Source: Vandiemenella viatica (lineage: Eukaryota > Arthropoda > Insecta > Orthoptera > Morabidae). Taken from it: a stretch of DNA of 64,000 nt. The stretch is from assembly GCA_031002005.1 (NCBI GenBank), contig CM061918.1:38258947-38322946 (forward strand), in the 5' to 3' direction. The notes under the pieces are model-generated. The model ran no database searches and was not told the origin of the DNA. It saw nothing but the letters and a program-made list of their open reading frames with translations. Made by a program: the position numbers and the translations under genes. Positions 1-10,989 of this stretch are shown here, piece after piece (the stretch's first letter is position 1; each line of letters opens with the position of its first letter).

Positions 1-230
1 GTCAAACGAGCTAAAAATTCGGTACATTAAATTTAATCCACATATAAATATTGGACAATTTAAAAAATACATTAAATAATTTTTAAATAAACTCCATTTT
101 GTGAAACTGCCTTTCAAATGATATGTATAAATCAAACACACGTATACAAATCAGCTGAAAATATTGTACGGAGCCTAACAAAAATTAAGAAAATTTTCAG
201 AAAGTATTTTGATGACATAAATAATGTTCT

Positions 231-365
231 CGGGTGACTATCCGAGTTATAGGAGTGTTATAATTACACAATATTTCGACGATCGCATACGTCGTCGCCA
301 TCTTCTGGTGAGAGCGCCGAAATATTGTGTAATTATAACACTCCTATAACTCGGCTAGTCACCCG
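231..365. repeat. Near-perfect palindrome, 48-bp arms
   Basis: Arms at 231-278 and 318-365 are reverse complements with one mismatch, separated by a 39-base spacer. The DNA could form a strong hairpin. It looks like a fold-back MITE or a remnant of one; no transposase and no clear TSD is seen. Confidence 0.85.
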
Positions 366-1061
366 AGTCAACGCAGAGAAAAACTACGTAATTATGTATT
401 TTTATGACATTTATTTTATTAATGAAATTTTATAACGATTGATACTTATAAATTTTTGTTTAAATGAGTCAATAACTTATTCATCAAAAACCATGACCTC
501 GATAAATATTACAATAGGTTCCCTGTAAACATTTGTAGGCAACATACCACTGTAAATTGTAAAAGAATTTTGTGATCAGTAATTTCGGAAATAGAGGGGA
601 GTATTTAGATTTTTGTGATCTTTCGTCTAAAGCTGGCACAAATGAGGAATCAAAAGAAAATTTTGAGAGTTAACTTATTTTCATTGATATCAAATCACAA
701 CTGATTTGATATCAATGAAAATAAGCTAAAGCAAATATTTTCTTCCTTCCCACTAAGCCATCTATGATTAATTTCACCATTTCACCCTCCGATGACATTA
801 TTGTTTTGTACAGTATCAATAGACAGTGATGAAAATTTACTGTGCAGGAGTTTCCAGACTTGGCGAAAAGGAGCCTGCACATTCACGCTCGCAAGTAGGC
901 TAGCAGTTCTTTGATCCTTTGGCTGTTCGCTGGTATGATTGGAGTCTGGGTGTGGATGATATAGTCTGAGGAGAAGTGTGTAATATTCTTCCTCTTCCCT
1001 CTAACTATCTCGTATTCATCCATGTAATTACTGAGCCTCGAGGGAAGAGACTGCAGTACTC
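366..1061. other. Unassigned AT-rich DNA
   Basis: Apart from the hairpin at 671-728 I see no coding or repeat signature. A 61-residue open frame at 976-1161 mostly overlaps the antisense SINE that follows and is not credible as a gene. Confidence 0.5.
671..728. repeat. Short hairpin, 27-bp arms, 4-nt loop
   Basis: Bases 671-697 are the reverse complement of 702-728 with one mismatch, leaving a four-base loop. Its function is unknown; it could be a minimal fold-back element or a structure-prone site. Confidence 0.8.
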
Positions 1062-1250
1062 ACTTTTTTGTTTTTGTTTGGCCTTACGCCTCGTCTGTGT
1101 CATTAGAGGCGGCAAAGGACTGGTGACAAGAACGGGAAGGAATTCAGCCGTGACCTTTTGAAGGAAGCATCCCGGCATTCGCCTGAAGTAATTTGGGGAA
1201 ATCATGGAAAACCCAAATCTGGATGCCAGGACGGGGTTTCGAACCGGCTG
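1062..1250 (-). mobile_element. tRNA-derived SINE, 5'-truncated copy
   Basis: Read on the minus strand, this matches the SINE family seen about 18 times in the window: a B-box-like motif, the conserved central body, and a 3' part ending in the AATGAC region before an A/C-rich tail. The copy lacks the tRNA 5' end (A-box side) and ends just inside the B-box region at 1250. Confidence 0.85.
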
Positions 1251-1648
1251 TAAGAATACACAGCATCTTAGTTTTTAAAGAGTTAGTAATTAATGTTTGT
1301 TTTATATTATTTCAATGGGAAGTGTTTATTGATATTCGAATCACTATTTGGTTTCTGATTAATGTAATCTGATTATATGTGTATGTTGTTAAAAGTGTTT
1401 TATATCGGGTTATTATTATTTTTTAAGTATTGTGTCAAAGAATTCCAAGCATCGTTATTACCAGATGAACAAAGTACATGAAAATCTCTGGACAGTACAG
1501 AAAGAAGATCTTTGGGCAAGGAGAAGAGATGAAAGCAGTATGCAGAGAGGTACGCTGGGAAAATAACTGCGAGTTGTATCTGTACACAGAAGGATGCAAT
1601 TATTAATGTAAATTAAAATAAAAAAACCAAGTGGATGTTTTGATGGTT
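1251..1648. other. Unassigned AT-rich DNA
   Basis: No recognisable coding or repeat structure. A segment near 1586-1604 resembles sequence just upstream of the LTR-element primer site at 2413, hinting that this may be decayed LTR-type sequence. Confidence 0.4.
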
Positions 1649-2290
1649 ATTTTTATTCCTTTGGTGGGCAGTTCTATCATTACCGTGGCGCCAAAATCTG
1701 ATGATGAATTCTTGTAGAACTCGACGAAAAAAATCGAAAATAAAGAATAAAGATTTTTGATATCTCGCTTGGTTTTCGAGATATAGCATGTTAAATATCA
1801 GTCATAGGTATAGTTCATTCTGCTTTTGGTGTTTTTTCTTCTGGTCCAGGCCGTATTTCAACCTAGCAACAATCACTAGGAGGAAAATAAAACACCTATA
1901 GTGCATTTCCACCCTGAAGATATGGTGGTTTTGGTGAAAAAAAATTTCTGGTCCAGGCCGGATCTCACCCTAACCACCTCACTTTTGAGTTACAATATGT
2001 CGAGAACTAAGAGAGATATCAAAAAACTTTATTCTTTATTTTCCATTTGTCTCGTCGCGTTACATACGAATTCATCATCAAATTTGGCTATACCGAAATT
2101 TTTCTTCTGGTCCAGGCCGTATTTCAACCTAATTACGTCAATTTTGAGATACGATATCTCGAGAACTAAGCGAGATATCAAAAAACCTTATTGTTTACTT
2201 TCAATTTGTCTCGTCGAGTTCTACAAGAATCAATCATCAGATTGTGGCGCCACGGTAATGATAGAATCCCCGTTTGGTGGAATAAAAGAG
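1649..2290. mobile_element. Fold-back element with long inverted termini and an internal direct repeat
   Basis: About 1675-1795 is the reverse complement of about 2150-2267, with scattered mismatches; a weaker match extends outward to about 1649 and 2290. A third copy of the same unit lies at about 1940-2090 in direct orientation with the right arm. All three share a stretch beginning CTGGTCCAGGCC and a downstream segment with GAGATATC. The 152-residue open frame at 1901-2359 simply reads through two of the repeats. No transposase is present, so this is a non-autonomous fold-back or MITE-like element. Confidence 0.7.
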
Positions 2291-2412
2291 AAGTATTGGC
2301 ACCTTTTACTAACAAAAAGGTTAGTAAAAAGTACAAAGATTATACGTGGCGTTCCGTGACAGACGAGATGCCTATATAGTAAGTACAGCAGAAGGAGTAC
2401 AATTATTATATG

Positions 2413-2429
2413 TGGCGACTGTGACTGAG
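2413..2429 (+). other. Putative primer-binding site
   Basis: TGGCGACTGTGACTGAG closely resembles the TGGCGACCGTGAC motif that abuts the LTR of the young element at 36,686-36,703. That motif is known in mdg1/412-type gypsy elements as complementary to tRNA-Arg. Two substitutions fit an old copy. Confidence 0.55.
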
Positions 2430-2644
2430 ACGCAGAGCTAATTATTTAGCTCGGTAATCGAAGAAACCTGTAATCTTCGGATTGAAGCGAGAAGAGGTAA
2501 GAGAACTAGATAAAGATAAAAAGAAGAGAATTTGCGTAAGAAGATTGCAAGGAAAGAACGACGAGTTAACCTAGAGAGGTTTAATAAGTATGTTAGTAGC
2601 ATCTGGAAGTTTTGTGTAAATTTTTTGAAGGTTAAAATTTTCAT

Positions 2645-3994
2645 TTGAACATGGAAATAATAGAGGTATGTGATTTGTTTGGGAGGACGAAACAGTGGAT
2701 AGATAAAATAGTTTCTCTGAGATGTTATGTGAAAGAAGTGGAGAAGTTCGATGTCGACGTAGGTAATATTGAGAGGATGAATGCATATTTTAATTGGGTG
2801 TGTGAAGTGAATTTATTATACTGTGAAAAGTTAAAGAAGGTATGAGTTAGTGAAAAATATAGAACTGTATAAAACCAAGGTATGGTTAGAGTTTTCAAAG
2901 TATCGAGAGAGTATGAAGAAATACTGTGGGAGAAAGGACATGTTAAATATCAGTTCTGCCATATTTAAAATCGAGGATGAAACAGGGGTTATGGGTCGTA
3001 AATTAATTGAATATTGGGAAAATAGAAAAGATGTACAGGTAAGTGTTGAACGTAAGGATGATAAGCCAGATTATGACTATAATAACATAGATGAAAGTAC
3101 GGGGAAAGATATTGGTGGTAATGCTGGTGCCTTTCATGAGACTTTAACAACTAGCAACACTCAGAATAACCCATGCAATGAAGAGAGTAATTCTATAAAA
3201 GAAATGTTGGCAATAATTATGCAGGAACAACAAGAAATGAAACAAGAAATGCAAGAAATGATTATGCAAGGAGTAAAAGAAGAACTGAAAAAATCGGAAC
3301 AGAGGATTGATCAGAATCATCAGCGAATAATGCAAGAGTGGATAAAGGGAAGACATTATAACAAAGCGATGGAAAAGAAGTGGAACCGGAAACAGAAGGC
3401 TCGATAAGGCAAGACAGAAGAGCTTGTAACGAAAAGTTAGGAATGGAGACTGAAGAAGACGAAAGAGAAAAGTTCAGTGAAGATAACCGAGGGCGTGACG
3501 AGAAAATGAATGCAATGTCTGACAGTAGTGGACACTTGAAATGGTGGGAGTGTTTGGAGCAGATAGAAGAGAACAACGAGGTTAATAATGCTGAGAAAAG
3601 AGAAGTAGAGCAAAATGAGATAATTGGCCTTGCAAGAATGAAAGAATGTGAAAACAGTGACCAGAAAATAAATGAAGAAGCGAGAAGGAAAAATGAAATG
3701 CCTTTTGCTTTCACGTATAAGGATGAAGGAGATTACGAGTTGGAAGCGGAAAAAATGAACGAAGAAACCAAAGATGGAGAAGATTATGAAGATGCGGAAG
3801 AAAGTAAAAAAGGAGACTAGCAAAGAAGAAGAGAAGGGAGACTACGTACTTTCGAGGGACAGAGTGGCGAGTAAGGAAGAAAGTGAAGAAGAAAATAAAA
3901 TAAAAAGTTGGCTTATGAAGATCAAAACAGTGGGGGAAGATGATAAGAATGAATCAACCAGAGGCAAGGTGAAAAGGAAGAAAGGGCTCGATAT
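2645..3994 (+). pseudogene. Gag-like retroelement polyprotein remnant
   Basis: Overlapping frames at 2645-2845, 2850-3407, 3380-3820 and 3774-3994 read as one broken coding region. The middle frame (185 residues) has a predicted coiled coil: repeated EMKQEMQEM followed by a Glu/Lys/Gln-rich stretch. The downstream frames are extremely rich in Glu, Lys and Asp. This composition and position fit the capsid-side protein of an LTR retroelement. I see no CCHC zinc knuckle and no aspartic protease motif. Breaks between frames, and the solo LTR that interrupts it at 3995, mean it cannot make an intact product. An unrelated coiled-coil protein is possible. Confidence 0.5.
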
Positions 3995-5008
3995 TGTAAT
4001 GATCCGCGAGAGACAGAGGTGCGCGTGTTTCTTTTCTCGTCTGGTGTGTGTCGGACCCCGGTCCCAGGGGAGGTTCTGCTAGTGTTTGGGGAACGCCAGC
4101 CCCTGAGTGTTTCCATTAAATGTGACTTATGGCATAACAGCCTCGTGACAAGGCCCGCGACTCAAGATGGAGTGGGAGCCTGGGCTGTTTTAGTAAACAA
4201 ACAAAATAAGAAGTAAATCTGTATCCAAGAACGAAGGGTGAGGGGAAGCCAGGGAGTACACAGCCAATAGGAAAAATTTGTATTTTTATTACAAAAAAAA
4301 GGACGGTTTTGTTGCATGTCCTGAGCCAACCAGCCGAAAAATCTTCCCTCCAAAGACAGTGATTGGCAGACGTCATGAAGAGGGGGCGGAAAACGACGCT
4401 TCTTGGAGGCAGCGCGAGAAGACATGGGGGACTTGTTGACTACCGACGGAGAGGTGTGGATGGACCGAACAGCTGACTACTGGGGACAGCAGTGAGGCAG
4501 CCGGCCGTGATGGAGAGCTGGTCAACCCACCGACTGCACAACGTAGATTCGCCTGCACGGTAACCACCATTCGGAAAAAGGAACTTTTGCATCACCGTCA
4601 TTTTTTACCCTAGTTATCGCCCCGAGACAGACTCTCTTGCTCCACCGCGAAAGTTATGTACCCTTGTGTTGCAAAAAGAAAATTAATCTTTGTAAAATCT
4701 TGTCAAGGAAACAATTAAAATATATAAGAAAAACGTAAAGTCAGATTGTGAACCTTGTTTTCAATAGATCCCATCCAATCATGTAATGTGTCATTTGACT
4801 TTATTAATAATTCTAGTTGTTCAATAATTCATGTTTAAATAACAATACTTTGAGATCTGGATGTGGCTTCCCTCAGAATAGGGTACACTCCAATCTCTGG
4901 CACCCACCTGATTTTTTTTAATCTTAATATTATTTGGAAATTAATAACTGGTAGTGAACGGCCACAGTAAGGTCGAGAAGTCGCTTTCCTAACATAGGGA
5001 ACACTTCA
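3995..5008 (+). mobile_element. Solo LTR (1,014 bp) with 4-bp TSD
   Basis: It starts TGTAATGATCC and ends GGAACACTTCA, with TSD ATAT at 3991-3994 and 5009-5012. Its 3' third (about 4740-4920) is recognisably related to the 3' part of the 1,011-bp solo LTRs at 20,699 and 37,285, including a TGGCNCC-C-ACC motif. It interrupts the gag-like region of the older element. Confidence 0.7.
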
Positions 5009-5143
5009 ATATGTACCATGAGGGCCACAACATTGTAAAGTACGAGTGGAAGAAAGGTTGCGGAGAGTGCAAGGAAGATGCAACGAAAGGGAAAGTGAAG
5101 ATGAAGAGAGTAATATATGAGAATCTGAGAATAGAGTGAATGA

Positions 5144-5335
5144 TTGGAAGAGATATATGATCAACATGTGAGAAAGACTAAGCTCGAAGTAGGTGAGCTA
5201 GTATGGTTGAATTCTCATGGAATATCCAGCAGCGTTACGGCAGATATAAAAAGAAAAAAATTTGCGGGAATTGGGGGACTGTATGACCACATTAGCACAC
5301 ATTTTACTTTCAGAATCTTGAATCAGAAAAATTGT
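5144..5335 (+). pseudogene. Integrase C-terminal fragment (Ty3/gypsy type)
   Basis: The reading frame contains YDQHVRKTKLEVGELVWLNS, matching the YN...F.VGDLVWL pattern that opens the SH3-like C-terminal region of gypsy-type integrases. It is followed by a KRKKFAGIGGLYD segment (usually KF.PKW.GPY) and a short FRIL. A stop lies directly upstream in this frame (TGA at 5141) and the catalytic DDE core is absent. Only the last ~60 residues survive. Confidence 0.65.
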
Positions 5336-5360
5336 TAGAAGGAGTACAATTTTTATACGG

Positions 5361-5413
5361 CGTCCTCCCGAATGCGAGGCCAGAGCGTTAACCGCTCACC
5401 CACCACTCTCGGT
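5361..5413 (-). mobile_element. SINE fragment (tRNA-like head only)
   Basis: The reverse complement gives the SINE 5' end with the A-box region (GTGGGTGAGCGGTTAACG) and the segment up to the GGGAGGACG motif, truncated before the B box. It directly abuts the end of the gypsy-like remnant. Confidence 0.75.
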
Positions 5414-6590
5414 AGTAATCAGTAATCTTCCCTGAATGTTCTACACCATCTCTTCACCAATGATTGACTAATTGACTCAATATAGATTATTAATTGCGTT
5501 TGAAAATTGCTGAGAAAATTAAAAGAGCAAAATTACATTAAATATTTATAATTTGAAATTCTCTTCTTATTTAAAATCCAAGTTCAAATTAGTCAACACT
5601 GACTGTTCTCTTATATTCCAGTCGCTGCTTGTTCTTAATCACACGTGGTTCATCAATAAATGTTCCTCTACGTTGTAAAACATTTCAAGTAAGATTCAAA
5701 TCAGTAGTCTTTGTATTCCTAGAACATATTTCAGACACTTCTTTCTTAATTATATACCAAACAATCTTCTATAATGACGTATACTCTCTAGTGTTATGAA
5801 TTAAATTAATTTTTGTTTGCGTAAATTATCAAAAATTACTAATGATTCAAGTTGCTGATATAAGGAATCGGGATGTTGCTTTGCATGTTAATGACACCGT
5901 TGTACCCACGTTTGGCATTAACATACTTTTATTACAAAATTATTCTTCATCAATTATTATTAACACAATTAAACAAACATATTGAAATCCAACAACGGGT
6001 CCATTTTACATCAATTCTCAGAATTTCCTATACGTTCTTTGATTAAGCTCAGTGAGAAATGATATTTCTTCTAGGCCGACATTGGGTTGATCAATACGAT
6101 AACGATTTGCGGTGGTCACCATATCATCGGGGTTACTATTTAGCAGAAAGTACCGAGTCTGCTGCCCGTAGCCGTTCGATGCGATGATTCCATTTTCTGC
6201 AGGCTGGCCACGCTCCCACCACACAGCTCGCAATCCACTGTACTTTCCCCACCGCGTCACCCTAGCGGCACGCTGCGTTCCTTTACTGAGGGCTACTCGG
6301 CCAAAGGTCACATTCCGGAACGCAGCAGGACACTTATCGTTACTCTATTGTTCGCACTGTCCATCTGAGCGAGATACTTCTCGCAAATATATTTCGATGT
6401 AGTGTGACAATAATAAATGTTCCTCTACACTGTAAAACCTTCCAAGTGATGTGTGATATCAAATTTCACTGCACTACTCAAATACAACAGTTCCTAACAT
6501 TGATCTTTGCACACATTTAATACCATACCGCTTTCGGCGTTATAATACTTTACTCATAACAATGCCATCTCTGCGATTTGATTCTTTAGA
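5414..6590. other. Unassigned AT-rich DNA
   Basis: No supported gene. Open frames at 6018-6311 (minus) and 6184-6402 (plus) overlap each other and show no recognisable domain. A motif around 5655-5690 recurs near 6413-6445 (AATAAATGTTCCTCTAC), suggesting an unclassified local repeat. Confidence 0.4.
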
Positions 6591-6831
6591 GTTTTTTTTT
6601 ATTTTTGCCTTTACACGTCGTCGACATCGAAGTCATTAGAGGAGGGAGGGGATTGGGGACAAGGAAAAAGAAGGAATTTGGCCTTAGCCTTTTGAAGGAA
6701 CAAACGCAGCATTCACCTGAACCGATTTCAGGACACCATCAAAATCGAAATCTCGATTGCCGGACAGTGATTTCAACGCGCGTCCTTCCGAATGTGAGGA
6801 CAGAGCATTATAGCTCAGCCATCGCCCTCAG
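6591..6831 (-). mobile_element. Diverged full-length-like SINE
   Basis: It starts with a T-run (the A tail on the minus strand), then the CGTCGACATCGA and ATTAGAGGAGG 3' region, and ends with a decayed head (TCAGCCATCGCCCTCAGT for the usual CACCACGCTCGGT). It is clearly older than the copies at 28,188 and 46,268. Confidence 0.75.
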
Positions 6832-7670
6832 TTTGAATTACTGCCAAATTCTTTCTAAATTTCACTCGATATTGTAACCACTGAATAACATACGCTCTAA
6901 ACCAGTGAAGTTACATTTCGTTTCCTCCTCCCATTCTAGGTTCTTCACTCTTTTTTCAATATTAATCATCGTTATAATGTTCCTTATTAATTCGCGCGTG
7001 CTCTACGATACATCATGTCTCATTGTTAGTACCAAACCGATTTTGATTATCATCAGGTTTTCTGGTATGTCGGCCAGTATTGTATAGTAGCAGCCGTTTT
7101 ATGTAGTTATTATTAATTTTTGTTTTGCCTCGTCATATGGTTGCTAAGATGATAAGTGAAATGATTAAGGTCATACCTTGGGCGCCAGGGAGTTCAATCA
7201 AATACCTTGATACACTGACAAAATAATGGATCATAAGGAAAGGGATCAATGTAACCATATTATTAATTGAAAACCCACAAATTAAGTAATGAAATTCCAA
7301 TCATCTTCATTTTCTTTTTAAAACATGTTTACGTGAAACGTTCTTATTTCAGTGATGTAAAAATTAATTAAACAAAAAGCAAATATTTATTGTTGAAGCT
7401 ACTAATTGAATAACTCAAAGCAAATCAAATACACTCTTAGCGATTCATAATAGCTGATAATTGAATCGCATGAATGATCCCATACGCGTTACTGGGTTTT
7501 ACAAACTGGATTCTGGTTACAACTGAGGCGTGAAATGGTCTCCTTTACTGGACGTTGGATGGTGTTGGGAGAGGCGAGATGCAAGGGGTGTAGATATGTC
7601 GTCCTGGACTGCAACAGCTGTCGTGTTGAGCGCCCACTGCGCCCTAACCTGCTTGGTGTGGCGTCGCGTA
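6832..7670. other. Unassigned AT-rich DNA
   Basis: Nothing recognised. The 163-residue open frame at 7535-8026 runs through the MITE that follows, and its length is explained by that GC-rich repeat. Confidence 0.4.
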
Positions 7671-8012
7671 AAGGCGCATTCCCACGATCCCTTGTAACGA
7701 AGGCGAGACGGGACGGGATCTCATTACCGGGCCGGAGGTTAGTCCTAGCTTACCTCGCCGCCACCTCCGCACCACGTTGCCTAGTGTCGTTTGGCACAGA
7801 GCACTTTACAGCAACAGAAGGGGTGCGCACCGCTGCTGCAAACCGATGGCAACAGCGCACCGCTACACACGCCTGTGATGTTTACCGACTCAGAGTGGGT
7901 AGCTGCGTCTCGTCTCCGCTAGCAGATGCGGCCCTGTTCCCATCGCGTGAGGTCGAGTATTCGTCCCGTCCCGTCTCGCCTTCGTTACAAGGGATCGTGG
8001 GAATGCGTCTTA
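7671..8012. mobile_element. GC-rich MITE, TTCCCACGAT family, copy 1
   Basis: Inverted ends of about 45 bp (7671-7717 and 7965-8012) share GCATTCCCACGATCCCTTGT and a GACGGGACGGGA tract. The interior (about 7780-7950) is highly similar to 47,399-47,568 and related to 54.0-54.2 kb. TTAA is present at the right boundary (8010-8013); the left boundary has GTAAAG. No coding capacity. Confidence 0.8.
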
Positions 8013-9034
8013 AGAAAGGCGTCTGAACCCTCCTGGTGGCACCCCGGCTACGTTGACGTCATTTAGTCAGCACCCGTGAGACTCGATTGCCAAACAACCT
8101 GCTGCCGTGATTCACGTCCCAACTTCAAACGACCTGACTCGTCGGACTCGCAGCCACGAATGCCTCTCTTCAGTGGTCGGTCCCTTCACACCACCCTGAA
8201 ACACATCTTCCCCCAGTCCTCCATCAGACGACCAGCAATAAATTCACAACACGCCTGAAGCACTGTCATCTCCCGAGCGCTACACAAGGCCCCCCTTCTA
8301 TCTTCCCTTGGAACAACATCATTTTAGCCGTCAGGCTCGCGCAGGCCTCTGCTCGACCGGACCTTTATTTCTGTGTGTGGTGAGCATCTGATGATCTCGC
8401 TCCCCTCATGTCTACGTCTTCTCATTTCTATAACACAAGTTTCGTTTAACATCAGCTGTTATTTAACCTCAAACCAGATGCAACATTACAGTATGGAAAA
8501 CAAATTTAAAGAACTATCCGCGCCAAAATACATTAAAACCGAATTTTGAAGGCTTCATCTGAATGAACTCCACCTTTGCCCAATCTGAGCGACAATTGAC
8601 CTCCAGGTTCGTTTTTGTGTCTGGGTTTCTCGTGGACTGACCTTCCTAGAGGTCTGGCAGTTTGTGATCCATTTCTATAAATTTACGACGGTCCTACTCG
8701 ACAGCGTAAACATGTGCGATGCAGAACAGATGCGCCGCATTAAATCAGACCTTGGATCTATTTTGGAAGTCCGCGAACTGCCAGCTCAAATAGAGTCGCC
8801 AAGTCACGAGTGTGACGAAACATCTGCGACCCTGACTGTGACTATAAATCACGCTGTTAGCGGGATGACGCAAGGCAGTCAAGTGGGGTGCAGCATTACT
8901 GCCGGAATGCTCGCGGTGTTAAGAACCTCTGACTGCTGAAATGCTGAAAGTGTTTCGTGAGCGGTGAAAAAATCCTACCCTGTCGAACACTTCTCCGATT
9001 TTGGTTTAATTGGTGCTTGTGTAAGCGTAAGTGC
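8013..9034. other. Unassigned region with a 91-residue open frame
   Basis: The frame at 8664-8939 (plus) contains MCDAEQMRRIKSDLGS and ends in a Ser/Thr-rich tail. I do not recognise it and see no supporting promoter, splice or homology signal. It could be decayed retroelement sequence upstream of the LINE 3' end or an exon; I assign no function. Confidence 0.3.
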
Positions 9035-9505
9035 GATGTTGAAGGAGTTAGGTTGGGATGACCTGGAACACCGAAGGCGTTGCTCTCGACGGAAGCTAAT
9101 TGAAAAATTAAAGACAGATATATTTCGGAATGACAGTCAGCAAATATTGCTACCAGCAACATTCATATCTCGAAATGACCATGAAAATAAGATAAGAGAA
9201 ATCAGGGCCAGAACCGATTCATTTCTGTACTCATTTTTCCCACGAGCGATTAGGGAATGGAATAGAAAGGATTTACCGGGCGAGTAAACTTAAAATCCGA
9301 CAGGAGTAGCTTTCGATAAAGCACTCCAGCCATCCTGATCTGGGTTTTCCATGGTTTACCCAGATCACTCCACGCGAATGCGGGGATGGTTCCTCACAAT
9401 AGCCCATGGGCGCCTCCTGCCATATCCCTTATAACCCTTCCAAACCATAACCCTTTTCGATAGGTGCAATGCACCCTCCGCCACACACTTTTAGTGAATC
9501 GCGGA

Positions 9506-9541
<36 letters not shown>

Positions 9542-9545
9542 TACA
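9035..9545 (+). mobile_element. 5'-truncated CR1/Jockey-like LINE 3' end
   Basis: The frame reads MLKELGWDDLEHRRR..., then ILLPATF, KIREIRARTDSFLYSFFPRA and ends at 9287. This is the terminal part of the LINE reverse-transcriptase protein also present at 61.3-61.5 kb. The 3' UTR (9288-9508) contains a ~70-bp block shared with the SINE body (about 9340-9415) and ends in an ATA microsatellite tail (9509-9541). Confidence 0.8.
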
Positions 9546-9780
9546 TTTTTATCTTATTATTACAAATTATGAGCATATTTTTTATGAGATATTTTTATAG
9601 CTAATGGTTATTTACTATTTACATTTTTTAGTATGGTATGCTACAAAGGCAATGAGAGGAATTTTCGACTAGACTTGTATTGTAGCATTCCGTAAATTAT
9701 TTGACAGCAGAACGCTGTGGGACCCCAGACAAACCGGTCGTTGTTCGCGTACGAGCTGTGTTTTTCACGGCAGGGGCTAG
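9546..9780. other. Unassigned AT-rich DNA
   Basis: Short spacer between the LINE tail and the following MITE; nothing recognised. Confidence 0.4.
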
Positions 9781-10125
9781 GGAGCGTTCATAAACTACGT
9801 AACTCCATTTTGGCCTCCTGTGAACTCCCCCTCTTCCCCATCGTGGCATGTAGCTTTTTTCCGTATTGATTCCAAGAGACATTTTGTAATGTTTTCTCCT
9901 TTCAGACTATCCTAAATTACATAAAGAGATAATTAAATGACGGAAATAAATATTCACATGCTGTTGTGTGTTCTGTACCTTATTTTAACTATGACAAATA
10001 ATATGAATGAAAAGCTAAGTGGCTTGGCCCAGAACGCCCCCCCCCCACCTAGACCAGCGTAGCTTTACAGCCAACCCTTCCCTCCCCCTTTTCCCAGACC
10101 GAGCCACGTAGTTTATGGACGCTCC
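9781..10125. mobile_element. MITE with CGTYCATAAAYTACGT-type ends, copy 1
   Basis: The left end GGAGCGTTCATAAACTACGT (9781-9800) is mirrored at 10,106-10,125 with one difference (T/C). CTAG flanks the left end and occurs one base beyond the right end. The same end motif recurs in the element at 28,994-29,346. Confidence 0.7.
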
Positions 10126-10439
10126 ACTAGACCTGACCAGCAGTAGTTTTTGCGTGGCGTTGGGAACCACTGTTAAGATGCGAAAGAGCGTCGGAGTAAT
10201 TTTAAAAGATTAAGGAGGACAGAGATAGCCAGGATTTACAAGCCAACTAAATGTTTTGTGGAGAGAATCGAGTTGTGAGATGTGGCACTACTGTTATGTG
10301 TTGGATGCAACCTTTAATGGGTTTTTTTCTGTTTGTTTTTCCGCGAATTAACTTGAAGCTGTGGCCTGCTCCTGGTGGAAGGTCGAAGCATTCAAGTCGA
10401 GGCCGTCAACCAGCCTTTTTAAGTGCTCTTATCAAAGTG
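10126..10439. other. Unassigned DNA
   Basis: No domain or repeat recognised. The small open frame at 10,251-10,460 has no support. Confidence 0.35.
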
Positions 10440-10745
10440 AACTTAAATAATAATAATTGATAAAATTGCGATGGATCGTCCGCTCCGGTGGCAATCTCCC
10501 TACACCCCCTCCCTCCCTTTCCCCTTCCAACCTGTTTTTGCCCTCTACTGATTTTTACTTTAAATTCTTTCAGTGTTTCCGGTAAGTTATTCATCAAATC
10601 TCTTGGCAGTTTATTCCAGTCCCTCACTCCCTTTCCTACGAAACAAAATTTTCCCACACCCCTATGCTTGAAATAAAGTGCCAGCTTGTGGTCATGGTCA
10701 ACCTTACCCTCTCAAGCACCTCTCTTAATGTTGCTATCTAACATG
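10440..10745 (-). mobile_element. LINE 3' terminal fragment (CR1/Jockey-like)
   Basis: On the minus strand the frame reads GKFCFVGKGVRDWNKLPRDL then NLPETLKEFKVKI. The RDWN-LP...TL..FK pattern is typical of the C-terminus of CR1/Jockey-type LINE proteins. It is followed by a conserved ATTGCCACCGGAGC block and an ATT-rich tail at about 10,445-10,458. The same 3' block appears on the plus strand at 12,985-13,056. Confidence 0.7.
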
Positions 10746-10989
10746 GCGTCCTAAATAATTAAAATCATATACGAGTATGTTCAATTCAATAATCTTTAAG
10801 CATTAGTGACAAGGTTTATAAATATATTTGATTAATGTGTCTTTTTTAATAAATTGTGGAACTTCAAACTTTTCTTATTGTAAAATACAAAAATGTCCCC
10901 TTATGATCATTGATTTTAAAATCATAATTAGATAATTAATAACAGCTTCCTCCAATAGCTAAAAAATTCTATTTTTTATTTAATGTTTC
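10746..10989. other. Unassigned AT-rich DNA
   Basis: Nothing recognised between the LINE fragment and the Tc1 remnant. Confidence 0.35.

Larger units (their letters stand above)
2404..5340 (+). mobile_element. Degenerate Ty3/gypsy-type LTR retrotransposon, pol mostly deleted
   Basis: Three signals in the right order support this: a primer-binding-site-like motif at 2413-2429, Glu/Lys-rich gag-like frames at 2645-3994, and an integrase C-terminal fragment at 5144-5335. Protease, reverse transcriptase and most of the integrase are missing. A solo LTR of another family (3995-5008) sits inside the gag region and duplicated four bases of it. No LTR pair is identified, so outer limits are approximate. 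Confidence 0.6.

Noticed and set aside
1901..2359. 152-codon frame on the plus strand
   Set aside because: Reads through two copies of a repeat unit; the internal similarity of the protein is explained by the repeat.
3262..3823. 150- and 128-codon minus-strand frames rich in Ser, Leu and Phe
   Set aside because: Antisense shadows of the Glu/Lys-rich gag-like region.
7535..8026. 163-codon frame on the plus strand
   Set aside because: Runs through a GC-rich MITE whose other copy (47,406-47,642) also has an accidental frame; no conserved protein signature.
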